Translations under genes and position numbers: made by a program
Notes under the pieces: model-generated
Seen by the model: the letters and a program-made list of their open reading frames with translations, nothing else
The model's database searches: none
Told to the model about the DNA's origin: nothing
NCBI RefSeq assembly: GCF_002160025.1
Contig: NZ_NFJU01000024.1
Coordinates: 1 to 64,000 of the forward strand
Direction: 5' to 3'
From: Anaeromassilibacillus sp. An200
Lineage (GTDB): Bacteria; Bacillota; Clostridia; Oscillospirales; Acutalibacteraceae
Length of the DNA stretch: 64,000 bases
Shown: piece after piece, positions 1 through 8,110 of the stretch
Position numbering within the stretch: the first letter of the stretch is position 1
Layout: every line of letters begins with the position of its first letter

Positions 1-758
1 AGCGCGGACTGACGCTGGAACAGCTTGCGGAGAAAACCCATCTCTCCAAGTCCGCTTTAGGCAGTTATGAGGGGGACAACTTCAAGGACATCAGCCACTA
101 TGCCCTTATCAAGCTGGCGAAGTTTTACGATGTGACCACCGATTATCTGCTGGGGCTGTCAGAAACAAAAAATCACCCAAACGCCGATCTGGCAGACCTG
201 CGTTTGAGTGATGATATGATTGAACTATTGAAAAGTGGGCGGGTGGATAATTCACTCTTGTGCGAGCTGGCAGTACACCCGGATTTCCCCCGGCTGATGG
301 CTGACCTTGAAATCTATGTGAACGGCGTGGCGGGAAAACAGGTACAGAGTGCAAACGCCATAGTGGACACTGTGAGTGCAACCATTATGAAGCAATACAA
401 TCCCGGTTTGACCGACCCGCAGCTGCGACAGCTTATCGCCGCCCACATTGACGACGACAGCTTTTGCCGCTATGTGATACAGCAGGACATAAACAAGATA
501 GCCCTCGACCTGCGGGAAGCCCACAAGGACGATTTTTTCGGCGTCCCGGAGGACAATCCTCTGGAAGATTTTTTGCAGACAGCCGAGGAAGCCGCTAAAG
601 AGGACAGCGACCCGGAGCAGGCGGCTATGATGTTTATCTGCAAGCGGCTCAAACTGAATTATAAGAAGCTGTCCGAGGAAGAAAGGAAGTGGCTGAAAAA
701 GATTGCACAAAAGTCTGACTTGCTGAAAAATCCAACCTCACAAAGGGGGAGGAAATAA
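1..758 (+). CDS. XRE-family transcriptional regulator (5' end outside window)
   Basis: The reading frame is already open at the window edge (first full codon at base 3), so the true start lies upstream. The visible 251 residues begin inside a helix-turn-helix of the Cro/C1 type (LTLEQLAEKTHLSKSALGSYE, then ALIKLAKFYDVTTDYLLGLS), which is the usual N-terminal DNA-binding fold ending in the YLLG signature. The rest, about 200 residues, is acidic and helical with no family I recognise. Such regulators with long C-terminal extensions are common in conjugative elements of gut Firmicutes and probably control element genes. An internal ATG at 132 is not the real start because it would cut the HTH in half. 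Confidence 0.85.
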   Translation, partial: RGLTLEQLAEKTHLSKSALGSYEGDNFKDISHYALIKLAKFYDVTTDYLLGLSETKNHPNADLADLRLSDDMIELLKSGRVDNSLLCELAVHPDFPRLMADLEIYVNGVAGKQVQSANAIVDTVSATIMKQYNPGLTDPQLRQLIAAHIDDDSFCRYVIQQDINKIALDLREAHKDDFFGVPEDNPLEDFLQTAEEAAKEDSDPEQAAMMFICKRLKLNYKKLSEEERKWLKKIAQKSDLLKNPTSQRGRK

Positions 759-785
759 AAGAAATATATTATGGAGGAAATACAG

Positions 786-1529
786 ATGAGATTTTGGGGC
801 AAAGACAGAAAACAGGATAACAGAAAAAATATTTGGATTGAGCATCTCAATATTGATACAGGAAACTGGTTTCAAGTGTTTTCAGCTTGCTTAGGTAAAA
901 TGATAGCAATACAGACTGCTTGTAGTGAACAGGTGGTAAAGGGGCAAGACTGGAATGTTGATTTTTCAGAGGGCGTAATACTTTTTGGAAATCAAAAGTA
1001 TCCGCTTCAATTTATCGGAAGCGAGGCAATATCAAGTAACACATGGCTGTGGGGGTGGGAAAATATCAATGGATTTTCCGAGAAAATTATTCAGGTAGCC
1101 ACACACGCAAAAGTAGTGGGGGAACGCTGGAATTTAGAGCCACTAACGACAGCAGAATTTACATTGGACAATACATTCAACGGGCATAACCTGTCTATCG
1201 TAACTTGCGGCTTAATTGATAAGTATTGTTATTACAGAGGCCCACATTCTGGTGGAGCAATTTTTGTTGCATTTTCAGGTGTTCCTGATAGTGTGTTTGC
1301 TTCTGTCGATGTTCAAAAATTCGTATCTATAACGACGCAATGTATTCAACAATTTAGTATTGATCACAAAATTTTTGTGGAGGGATTTCTCTCGTGGAAC
1401 AATACGAAATATGAATGGGATAATCAAACATTACTCGCTCATTTTCAGCAAGATTTGAAAATTGAGTTTGAACAAGCAAATGATTTTTGGCGTATTTGCG
1501 CTATGAATACCATTTTATCTGGAAAATAG
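786..1529 (+). CDS. hypothetical protein, element-borne
   Basis: This is a 247-residue protein beginning MRFWGKDRKQD. I chose the ATG at 786 because GGAGGA at 773-778 sits 7-8 bases upstream; the in-frame ATG at 771 lies on top of that site and has no ribosome site of its own. It follows the XRE regulator by 27 bases, so the two are probably cotranscribed. The protein is rich in aromatic residues, has no signal peptide or membrane segment, and I recognise no family. Base composition is AT-richer than the chromosomal core genes, consistent with a mobile element cargo gene. Confidence 0.6.
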   Translation: MRFWGKDRKQDNRKNIWIEHLNIDTGNWFQVFSACLGKMIAIQTACSEQVVKGQDWNVDFSEGVILFGNQKYPLQFIGSEAISSNTWLWGWENINGFSEKIIQVATHAKVVGERWNLEPLTTAEFTLDNTFNGHNLSIVTCGLIDKYCYYRGPHSGGAIFVAFSGVPDSVFASVDVQKFVSITTQCIQQFSIDHKIFVEGFLSWNNTKYEWDNQTLLAHFQQDLKIEFEQANDFWRICAMNTILSGK

Positions 1530-2200
1530 CATAGCCAGTCGAGCCAGTCAACGGTCAAAATGAACGGCGCATTTCATGCGCCGCCGTTGACAGTCCCGCC
1601 CGTCTTTGCAGATGGGCAATCAAGGAGGGAAAGCCCTAAAATGGCTTCCCGCCCATTTCAATTTTTAGAGAAAAACGCTCCAAAATCAGAAAGAGAGCGG
1701 CCAAGCACTTTGAGGGATTGGCCGCCTTGTCCACCCATTCAACGGGACGGCGGGCGGCGGTCAAGGCCGGGTGTAAACCCATTCATTTCAGTCTTGACGG
1801 TTGCCCGCTGTCCTGCTGCTTTTCCGGGAGTGTGGCCACAACTTTGGGACACTTTGTCCACAAGTTGGAGTGTGGGACGAAGGACGGGGCTTTCATATAC
1901 CTGCCGCCGTTCTCTGAAAACAGCCCGATTTTTTGCTCATTCCCATTCGCAAAAATTCAGCCTGTTTTCCTGCCGGAGCAAACGGGGCGCATGAAGCACC
2001 GCACCCCGTTTTCCCCGCCAGCCACGCCAGCAGGTATAACACACTACACTTTGCAAGCAAAGTCGTGTGCCAAGGGGCAAGCCCCTTTGGAAACCCCAGA
2101 CAACAAAACAGGCGGTATGCTGCCCTCTCCGGGAGCATACCGCCGTTTGTTGTCAGCAGCCCGTTTCTCGGTCTGCGTGTAGTTCCTTGTAAACTGACCT
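1530..2200. other. hairpin-rich non-coding segment resembling an ICE mobilisation region
   Basis: Several frames are open here, but all are low-complexity, arginine/proline-rich and unsupported by ribosome sites. Instead the segment is packed with inverted repeats: an outer stem GTCAACGG (1547-1554) with CCGTTGAC (1584-1591) enclosing GGCGCAT/ATGCGCC (1566-1572, 1576-1582); CTTTGC-AA-GCAAAG (2049-2062); AAGGGGC-AA-GCCCCTT (2072-2087); and GGCGGTATGCT/AGCATACCGCC (2111-2121, 2134-2144). Dense short palindromes like these are typical of oriT or replication regions of Tn1549-like elements. The assignment to a transfer origin is inference; no relaxase gene is in the window. Confidence 0.4.
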
Positions 2201-2305
2201 AACGAGTGTATTAAACTTTTCGATGAGTTCAGTTTCATTCTGTCCATCCGTAGTCTTATCGTTAAAAGTATCTACATTGATTTCAATTTCATTAGGGATC
2301 TTCAT
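2153..2305 (-). CDS. short ORF or gene remnant, uncertain
   Basis: A 50-residue frame starting MKIPNEIEINVDTF has the composition of a real protein (acidic, few rare residues) and ends in HADRETGC. No clear ribosome site precedes the ATG at 2305, and the frame stays open upstream into AT-rich, hydrophobic sequence that looks non-coding. It may be the 3' remnant of a larger element gene truncated at the element edge. I do not recognise the family. Confidence 0.25.
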   Translation of the reverse strand: MKIPNEIEINVDTFNDKTTDGQNETELIEKFNTLVRSVYKELHADRETGC

Positions 2306-2452
2306 TCTGTTCTGAGCGACAACATCGCTGTAGGCATTTGATAGCAAATGATTTTGTAAAATTATATATAATTTTAAAATATTTGTCAATAAAAATAGTT
2401 TTAATGCTAAAACGTTTTTTAACCTTTTACTGGCTTTTCCTGTGCAGACAAA
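2306..2452. other. AT-rich segment, probable edge between element and chromosome
   Basis: Composition falls sharply to runs of A and T at about 2340-2410 between the hairpin-rich element DNA and the chromosomal gene at 2536. I see no gene and no direct repeats that I could defend as attachment sites. Confidence 0.3.
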
Positions 2453-2480
2453 AAGGACAGCCAATTGTTCGGCTGTCCTT
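2453..2480 (-). terminator. Rho-independent terminator of the gene ending at 2536
   Basis: A 10-bp stem, AAGGACAGCC (2453-2462) with GGCTGTCCTT (2471-2480), has an 8-base loop. Read on the minus strand it is followed by a T run, so it ends the hypothetical gene at 2536-3189. Confidence 0.8.
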
Positions 2481-2535
2481 GCAGAGGAGCGTTTTTATCA
2501 AGATGCCTTGCCTGCAAAGTGTCTGTATCTTTGCA

Positions 2536-3189
2536 TCACGCCATTGCATGAAAAGATAACGCCTTTCCGGTGCGAATAGCAGCAATCATTTGCTGTAACG
2601 CTGTCCTGTCGTAAGCGTTTTCCTCAAGATATTCGTCAATTTTTTCCTGCCACTTTTCGCGCACCAGTTCCGCATAGTCGGTCATTTCTTTTTCCGACGC
2701 GCCGCTCTGGATTTTTGCTTTTGTGGCTGCTGCTGTCTGTTTCATAATTGCAAAGGAAGCGTTTTGTTTTTCCGCCTTTTCCGTCATAAAATCTGTGTAG
2801 GCGTCCAGCCCTTTGTTTAAGTCGGCGTATTCCTGTTCTGAAATCTCGCCTGCGGCAAAGGCGCTGTCGATTTCTTTTCCGATGCCGCCTATAAGCTCGG
2901 AGAGCTGTTCCATACTGAATCCGTCCATGGACAATGCGACACCCGCAGGATATTCCTTCATCTGCTCAGCTAATTCCTGGGCTTTTTCCGAAACATTGCC
3001 GCCTGAAAATGCAACAAAATCCTGCCGCCCTTTTACAACAAAGGAACTATCCAGATTGTACTGAATGTTCTTACCAAACAGAGGATCAAGCGGTATGGCT
3101 TTGCTGAGATCAACGTGGTCAAGAATCTGTCCCGGCTTTAAGCCTTCCAACTTCATACCCACAAAATTATTTTGAAAAATCATAAACAT
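2536..3189 (-). CDS. hypothetical protein, helical, cytoplasmic
   Basis: This protein of about 217 residues begins MFMIFQNNFVGMKLEGL. An upstream in-frame TTG at 3204 is possible, but ATG at 3189 (or 3183) is more likely; the ribosome site is weak (GGGG at 3199-3202). After about 50 residues the protein is mostly alpha-helical and charged (repeated E/K/A stretches such as EISEQEYADLNKGL), with no signal peptide or membrane segment. It has its own terminator and is monocistronic. Family not recognised. Confidence 0.6.
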   Translation of the reverse strand: MFMIFQNNFVGMKLEGLKPGQILDHVDLSKAIPLDPLFGKNIQYNLDSSFVVKGRQDFVAFSGGNVSEKAQELAEQMKEYPAGVALSMDGFSMEQLSELIGGIGKEIDSAFAAGEISEQEYADLNKGLDAYTDFMTEKAEKQNASFAIMKQTAAATKAKIQSGASEKEMTDYAELVREKWQEKIDEYLEENAYDRTALQQMIAAIRTGKALSFHAMA

Positions 3190-3464
3190 CGTCTTTTTCC
3201 CCAATAGCGGCTGCTTTCTGCGTCAAAAATGCTCGGAATCCGGCAAGGATTCCTGCGCTTTTTTCCTGGAAACCACCTCGCTCTGGGAAAAAATCCGGCA
3301 TTTTCTCTATTTTCAAACAAGCCCTAAATGCACTCAACATTGTATCGTCATTTTCCAGAAAAAGTTAAGAATTCAAATAAATGCATTTTGTTTTACAGAA
3401 ATTTTTTGAGGTGTATTTGGCGTTTCGTGTATCAATTTTTCGTGCTGTTCCGCGAATTCGGAGA
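3190..3464. other. intergenic, no gene seen
   Basis: No frame with a ribosome site, no RNA fold I can name. It must hold the promoter of the hypothetical gene reading left from 3189, but I could not find a convincing -35/-10 pair. Confidence 0.4.
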
Positions 3465-3474
3465 AAACAAAAAA

Positions 3475-3514
3475 CCCCTGATGCTGGAGGTTTTGGTGCT
3501 CTCAACATCAGGGG
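3475..3514 (-). terminator. terminator of the small membrane protein gene
   Basis: CCCCTGATG (3475-3483) pairs with CATCAGGGG (3506-3514). On the minus strand the stem runs into TTTTTTGTTTT, which is a typical intrinsic terminator about 60 bases past the stop codon of the gene at 3572. Confidence 0.85.
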
Positions 3515-3571
3515 ATACAGCCTTCTATGCTTTTTAGCGGGATCGCGCAGTTGGTATGGTCCGGTTATGCC

Positions 3572-3988
3572 TTAGGCATTCGAGGACTTATTGACGCCGA
3601 TCAGGTACAGCACAGGCAGGATCAGGCCAAAGACCATGGCGATCACGCCGGTTACGGCGCCAGCGGCAATGCCTACGCCTGCCCCCGCGCCTACCGCACC
3701 GGCAATAACGGTGACCAGGACGATGCTCAGGATACCGTTGAGGATAGCCAGCGCAATGAGAACGAAAGCCAGCTTTTTGCACAGATCCAGATTATCCTTC
3801 TTCTGGATTCCCAGGATACCGGCACCCAGCTGCAGAGCGGAAGCCACAACTGCAACGAGAGAGGAGATAATTCCCATTGCTCCCAGGGCAGAGTTGCTGC
3901 CAAAGCTGCTGAAAGCGGAGAGCAGGCTCATGGCGCCAAAAACAATGAACAGGATGCTGATGACTTTGAGCAGAGTGTGCTTTTGCAT
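3572..3988 (-). CDS. small integral membrane protein, unknown function
   Basis: This 138-residue protein has four predicted membrane helices: about residues 8-28, 33-60, 70-95 and 105-132. The third and fourth are unusually rich in Gly, Ala and Val (AGAVGAGAGVGIAAGAV). It resembles small four-helix DUF4064-like proteins in size and layout, but I cannot assign a family. The ATG at 3988 is preceded by AGGAGGAAGAATT. It has a good promoter at 4041-4069 and its own terminator, so it forms a single-gene unit. Confidence 0.7.
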   Translation of the reverse strand: MQKHTLLKVISILFIVFGAMSLLSAFSSFGSNSALGAMGIISSLVAVVASALQLGAGILGIQKKDNLDLCKKLAFVLIALAILNGILSIVLVTVIAGAVGAGAGVGIAAGAVTGVIAMVFGLILPVLYLIGVNKSSNA

Positions 3989-4040
3989 AAATTCTTCCTC
4001 CTAATATACGCGCTCAATAGGCGCAGATAGATCAGAGCTT

Positions 4041-4069
4041 ATTATATCTGGATTTTCTGCAAAATGCAA
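4041..4069 (-). promoter_or_regulatory. sigma-A promoter of the small membrane protein
   Basis: On the minus strand TTGCAT (4064-4069), a 17-base spacer and TATAAT (4041-4046) lie about 55 bases before the start codon at 3988. Confidence 0.75.
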
Positions 4070-4195
4070 CACTATTTTTAATAAATTTCTGTAAAATCAC
4101 ATATTTATCCGCATTCATCGATTATCGCTGCTGTTTATTTTGAGGCTCCTTTTCAATACATTTTGTTGACACAGCGGCGCAAATTTTTATCATTT

Positions 4196-4204
4196 TGGTA
4201 TAAT
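4196..4204 (+). promoter_or_regulatory. extended -10 promoter candidate for the parvulin/beta-helix pair
   Basis: TGGTATAAT ends at 4204, an extended -10 element (TG one base before TATAAT). There is no good -35 at 17 bases; TTGACA at 4167-4172 is too far. The resulting leader to the start at 4389 would be about 180 bases, AT-rich and without an obvious structure. Confidence 0.45.
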
Positions 4205-4388
4205 TACATATAAAATATTTGTGTTTTTCGTTTTTTATTTATAATTTCAGAGAGGTGTTTGTGCAAAAGTCAAAATAGTGCAGGGTAAAGTAAATTGGTT
4301 CTATGTAAAGATACGGTTTCCATCGAAGATAATGACTATAGAAATCATGCATGCAGTGGACTTTAAAGCTGGAAGGTGGGAATGCGCT

Positions 4389-5414
4389 ATGGTACGCATG
4401 AACGGAAAGAAAAAAATACTGATCATCGGCAGTATTGTCTTTATCCTCTTTTTTGGCTGGTTCTTGTCACGGTCTTACCAAACGCCGGTTATTACAGTTG
4501 GGACACAGAACATTTTTGCCGATGAATGGAAAGAGTTTCTTCAACAGCAAAAGAGCGCTGCGACTGTCTATTACACAGAGAACTATGGGTGCACAACATT
4601 TGATAATAGTTTTTGGACAACGGAATACAATGGTCAGACACCGTTGGATTATGCGCGAAACCGGGCGCTCGATGAACTGATTGACGGATGTATTGTGCTT
4701 GAGGAGGCACAGAAAGAAGGGCTGATTGAAAACATTGATTTGAGGACCTTAAAGAAGGAATGGAAAGGCTTCAATGATCAAAGACAGTCATCGGTCTCAC
4801 AAAATGGAGTGGTGTATGGACCGGTTGAGTATTCATTTGAAAATTATTACCGTCACCTGATCAGCAATCTGCGAAATTCCCTTGGAGAAAAACTGATACA
4901 GGAGGATCCCGAGGCAGAGACACGGGCAAAGGATTTTTATCACGAGAATTTGGATATGTTTACAACAGTGGGGGATATCCATGCATCTGCGCTGTTGATA
5001 GAAGGAGAAAAGGATGAGTCGTACCGCCTGGCACAGCAGGCCAAAGAAGCGATTGAAAAAGGAATGAGCTTTGAGCAGGCCTGCAAGCAATATGCGACTT
5101 GCGGGGAAGCCCAATTTTTTGAATTTACATCTTTAACGCAAAAGGCGGATCTCCATGGTTTGAGTGAAGTCTATGCGGCATGTTCACAACTGCAAATGGG
5201 AGAAATTTCGGAGGTAATTGAAACCCAGCAGGGAATGTACCTGCTTGAGATAACGCGCAGGGATGAAGTACAGGTAATGGAGTATGAGGAGGTGAAAAAT
5301 CGTATTCGGGACATCCTTGCCGCAGAGTATCTTGACGCTCATCTCCGGAAGCTGCGGGATGAATGTGTGTTTCAGGTCCAGGAGCAGCTGTGGGAGAGTA
5401 TTCAAATGATGTAA
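4389..5414 (+). CDS. membrane-anchored parvulin-type peptidyl-prolyl isomerase (PrsA/SurA-like)
   Basis: A 341-residue extracellular foldase candidate. The start at 4389 follows GGAAGGTGGG and gives a short basic N-terminus (MVRMNGKKK) followed by one membrane helix (about residues 10-27, lacking a lipobox Cys), so it is probably anchored outside the membrane. Residues about 100-190 resemble a SurA-type chaperone region and 190-290 a PpiC-like parvulin domain (IHASALLIEGEKDES, then GMSFEQACKQYA and LQMGEISEVIETQQGMYLLEI). It lies 15 bases before the secreted beta-helix gene, so it may help fold that protein; this is inference from context. Confidence 0.75.
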   Translation: MVRMNGKKKILIIGSIVFILFFGWFLSRSYQTPVITVGTQNIFADEWKEFLQQQKSAATVYYTENYGCTTFDNSFWTTEYNGQTPLDYARNRALDELIDGCIVLEEAQKEGLIENIDLRTLKKEWKGFNDQRQSSVSQNGVVYGPVEYSFENYYRHLISNLRNSLGEKLIQEDPEAETRAKDFYHENLDMFTTVGDIHASALLIEGEKDESYRLAQQAKEAIEKGMSFEQACKQYATCGEAQFFEFTSLTQKADLHGLSEVYAACSQLQMGEISEVIETQQGMYLLEITRRDEVQVMEYEEVKNRIRDILAAEYLDAHLRKLRDECVFQVQEQLWESIQMM

Positions 5415-5429
5415 AAGGAGTGGATTGCC

Positions 5430-8054
5430 GTGAAAAAAGTGTTGTCGGGTTTGCTGGCACTGTTTCTGGTATTGACAGTGTTTGCGCCATATTCGCATGT
5501 ATTTGCGGAAGGGACTGCTTCGGGTGCAGCGGTTGGAACCATTTATTATGTGGATGCTGAAGGGGGCAATGATTCCAATTCCGGTACTTCGCCGGAACAG
5601 GCATGGAAAAGCCTGACAAAAGTAACCGATACCACCTTTCAGCCGGGAGATCAGATCCTGCTCAAGTCCGGCAGTGTCTGGAACGGAGAATGGCTGTGGC
5701 CGAAAGGCTCCGGCAAAGAGGGAGCGCCCATCAAAATAGATAAATATGGTGGAGATGTCCTTCCCGTTATCAATGGTATGGGCGTGGACCGCGGCTTTAA
5801 TTATTCCGGCGCGGTGCATCTGCGGAATCAGGAATACTGGGAAATCCGGAATCTTGAGATTACAAATGACGATAATTTCGATGAGGATATTGTTCTGCAA
5901 AGACCGCAGGGCGATAATTCTTATCCCAACAAGGACAAAACCCGCAACGGCATTTTGCTGATCGTGGACGGCGATCAGCTGGAGGATAATGCCGACGGAA
6001 TCATGGATCACATTTACATTGAAAACTGCTATATCCATGATGTGGATGGTCCTAATGATTGGAACGACACGTTCACCGGCGGTATTATTTTTAACGTGAT
6101 TGGCAGTAAAATTCGCCCCAATACCTCGTTCCGTGATCTGCGGATTGCCAACAATACAATCCGTAAAGTAGATCTCCTGGGCATCACAGGGTATGTGGAT
6201 ATGGTCCGGGGAAATTATCAGGCGGACATTGGACCAAACAATCTGTGGATGAGAGATATTTATATCGGCCATAACTATATGGAAGATATTGGGCAGGGAG
6301 GCATTGACCTGTGCGATGCCATGAATGCCGTTGTGGAATACAACGTCGTGGACGGTTTCCTCAAGCGGTATCCCTCGTTCCGCCCCACGGTGGCTCTTTA
6401 TCCCTGGAAAACGGAAAACGCTGTTTTCCAGTTCAACGAGGTTTATAACGGTCCTTCCACCAACGCAGACGGCAGCCCGTATGACATGGACTCCGCGCTG
6501 AAGGATGTTGTCTATCAGTTCAATTACTCGCACAACAACCCCTGTGGATGGATGCTGTATATGGGAAAGAATGACAATGACATCATCCGTTATAACATCA
6601 GCGATGACGGGGGTGATTTCATCATCAAATACTTCCTCACTCCCTGCACCACGCCGACCTACTTTGTGAACAATGTAATTATCTATGACGGCGCACGGAC
6701 CAAGTTTATGCATCGCGATCCCTTTAAGTCCATGACGTATTTCTACAACAACGTATTCTACAATAAGAGCGAAACCACAACGACAACCTGGCATGACACA
6801 GCACAATATCTTGGCAATATGGGCCAGGTTGAATTCAGCAACAACTGTTTCTATGAGGCAAGCGGCCAGCACTCGCCTTATGAGCCCGAGGATCCGCACA
6901 AGGTCACAGAAAACCCGATGATGGTAGATCCCGGCCGGGAGCCGCAAAAGAATTCCGCGGGCATCCTCAGCGGGGCAACTGTATGGGATGGGTACAAGCT
7001 GCAGGAAGGCTCTCCGCTGATCGATGCGGGCGTTTATGTGCCGCAGATGGGCGAACGTGACTTTTATGGCACACCGCTTTATTATGGCGCGGCCCCGGAT
7101 ATCGGAGTACACGAGTATGAACAGGGAGAACTGACGATCCCGACCAATTATGCCCGGCAGGCGTCTGTAACCGCAAACAACGCACATCCCCAATTCCCTG
7201 CAGCAAACGTTGCGGATGGGGATTACACACAAAATTCCCGTTGGGCCGCTCAAAACTCCGAGCTGCCGATATGGCTGGATCTCAGCTTTGAGCAGGATAT
7301 CACCGTCAATAAAATGATCCTCACAGAAAATATTGTGGAAGGATGGGCAGGACCTCGGATTTCCTCGTTTGAGCTTCAGATGCCCGATGCAAATGGAAAT
7401 TATACAACCATTTGCACATACAACGGGGAAGTAGGCGATCACAAAGCATTCGTTTTTGATCCTGTCACGACCTCGGCTCTGCGGCTGAATATCACCGGAC
7501 TCAGACCGGATACCACAGAGCATGGACAGGGGCAAACCGATCCAAGCATCGTGGAGCTGGAGCTTTACCATTCACCCTCTGAAACGCCTGAGCCTCCGGT
7601 TCCGGGCGATGGGGATAATCTGCTGCTGAATAAGCCGGTGGCTGCCAGCAGTGCCCATGAAAGGTTCCCTGCTGAACGGGTTAACGACGGTGACAGTACC
7701 CAGGATTCCCGGTGGGCTGCCGCCGATTCCACTGTACCAATGTGGCTTGAATTTGATTTGCAGGGACAAAAAACCTTCAACACGTTACGCCTGGAAGAGA
7801 ATATTGTGGAGAATTGGGCGACAGAACGCATTACAGGGATTGAATTGCAGAAAGTGGACGGGGATACGATCACAACGCTGTATTCCTATGAAGGAACCAT
7901 CGGATCGTCCTGTGAGTTGTCCTTTGAAGACTGTACCGCAGAAAAGATCCGGCTTGTCATTACATCCCTTCAACCTGACACCTCATCCAACAGTCAGGGG
8001 CAGACCGATCCCAGCTTGCGTGAAGCGGCGCTTTATTATACGCAGCGGCAATGA
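5430..8054 (+). CDS. secreted right-handed beta-helix protein with two discoidin-like domains
   Basis: An 874-residue exported protein. The start is GTG at 5430, preceded by AAAGGAG. A signal peptide (MKKVLSGLLALFLVLTVFA) ends near VFA-EG at about residue 27. Residues about 35-570 form a pectate-lyase-like beta-helix: the opening YYVDAEGGNDSNSGTSPEQAW is typical of this fold, followed by many Asn-rich turns (NNTIRKV, YNVVDGF, FNYSHNN). Residues about 575-715 and 725-870 are two homologous beta-sandwich domains, each with an SRWAA motif, an LTEN/LEEN-IVE-WA segment and a GQTDPS segment near the end; they resemble F5/8 type C carbohydrate-binding modules. It is likely a polysaccharide lyase or glycan-binding protein. 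No anchor is seen, so it is probably released. The convergent regulator and the sugar transporter nearby fit glycan use. Confidence 0.8.
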   Translation: MKKVLSGLLALFLVLTVFAPYSHVFAEGTASGAAVGTIYYVDAEGGNDSNSGTSPEQAWKSLTKVTDTTFQPGDQILLKSGSVWNGEWLWPKGSGKEGAPIKIDKYGGDVLPVINGMGVDRGFNYSGAVHLRNQEYWEIRNLEITNDDNFDEDIVLQRPQGDNSYPNKDKTRNGILLIVDGDQLEDNADGIMDHIYIENCYIHDVDGPNDWNDTFTGGIIFNVIGSKIRPNTSFRDLRIANNTIRKVDLLGITGYVDMVRGNYQADIGPNNLWMRDIYIGHNYMEDIGQGGIDLCDAMNAVVEYNVVDGFLKRYPSFRPTVALYPWKTENAVFQFNEVYNGPSTNADGSPYDMDSALKDVVYQFNYSHNNPCGWMLYMGKNDNDIIRYNISDDGGDFIIKYFLTPCTTPTYFVNNVIIYDGARTKFMHRDPFKSMTYFYNNVFYNKSETTTTTWHDTAQYLGNMGQVEFSNNCFYEASGQHSPYEPEDPHKVTENPMMVDPGREPQKNSAGILSGATVWDGYKLQEGSPLIDAGVYVPQMGERDFYGTPLYYGAAPDIGVHEYEQGELTIPTNYARQASVTANNAHPQFPAANVADGDYTQNSRWAAQNSELPIWLDLSFEQDITVNKMILTENIVEGWAGPRISSFELQMPDANGNYTTICTYNGEVGDHKAFVFDPVTTSALRLNITGLRPDTTEHGQGQTDPSIVELELYHSPSETPEPPVPGDGDNLLLNKPVAASSAHERFPAERVNDGDSTQDSRWAAADSTVPMWLEFDLQGQKTFNTLRLEENIVENWATERITGIELQKVDGDTITTLYSYEGTIGSSCELSFEDCTAEKIRLVITSLQPDTSSNSQGQTDPSLREAALYYTQRQ

Positions 8055-8071
8055 TGCAAGCCCTGTGAAGA

Positions 8072-8110
8072 ACCGCGGCGGACATGCTTTATTGTGTGTC
8101 CGCCGCGGTT
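8072..8110. terminator. shared convergent terminator
   Basis: ACCGCGGCGGAC (8072-8083) pairs with GTCCGCCGCGGT (8098-8109). It sits between the beta-helix gene and the convergent regulator gene, overlapping the last codons of the latter. The T run is poor in both directions, so efficiency is uncertain. Confidence 0.6.

Noticed and set aside
1560-2182. Two overlapping Arg/Pro-rich frames of about 150 codons
   Set aside because: No ribosome sites, and the sequence is explained better by dense inverted repeats.
5184-7571. A 795-codon frame antisense to the beta-helix protein gene
   Set aside because: The plus strand has a signal peptide, start site and domain structure; the antisense translation matches nothing.
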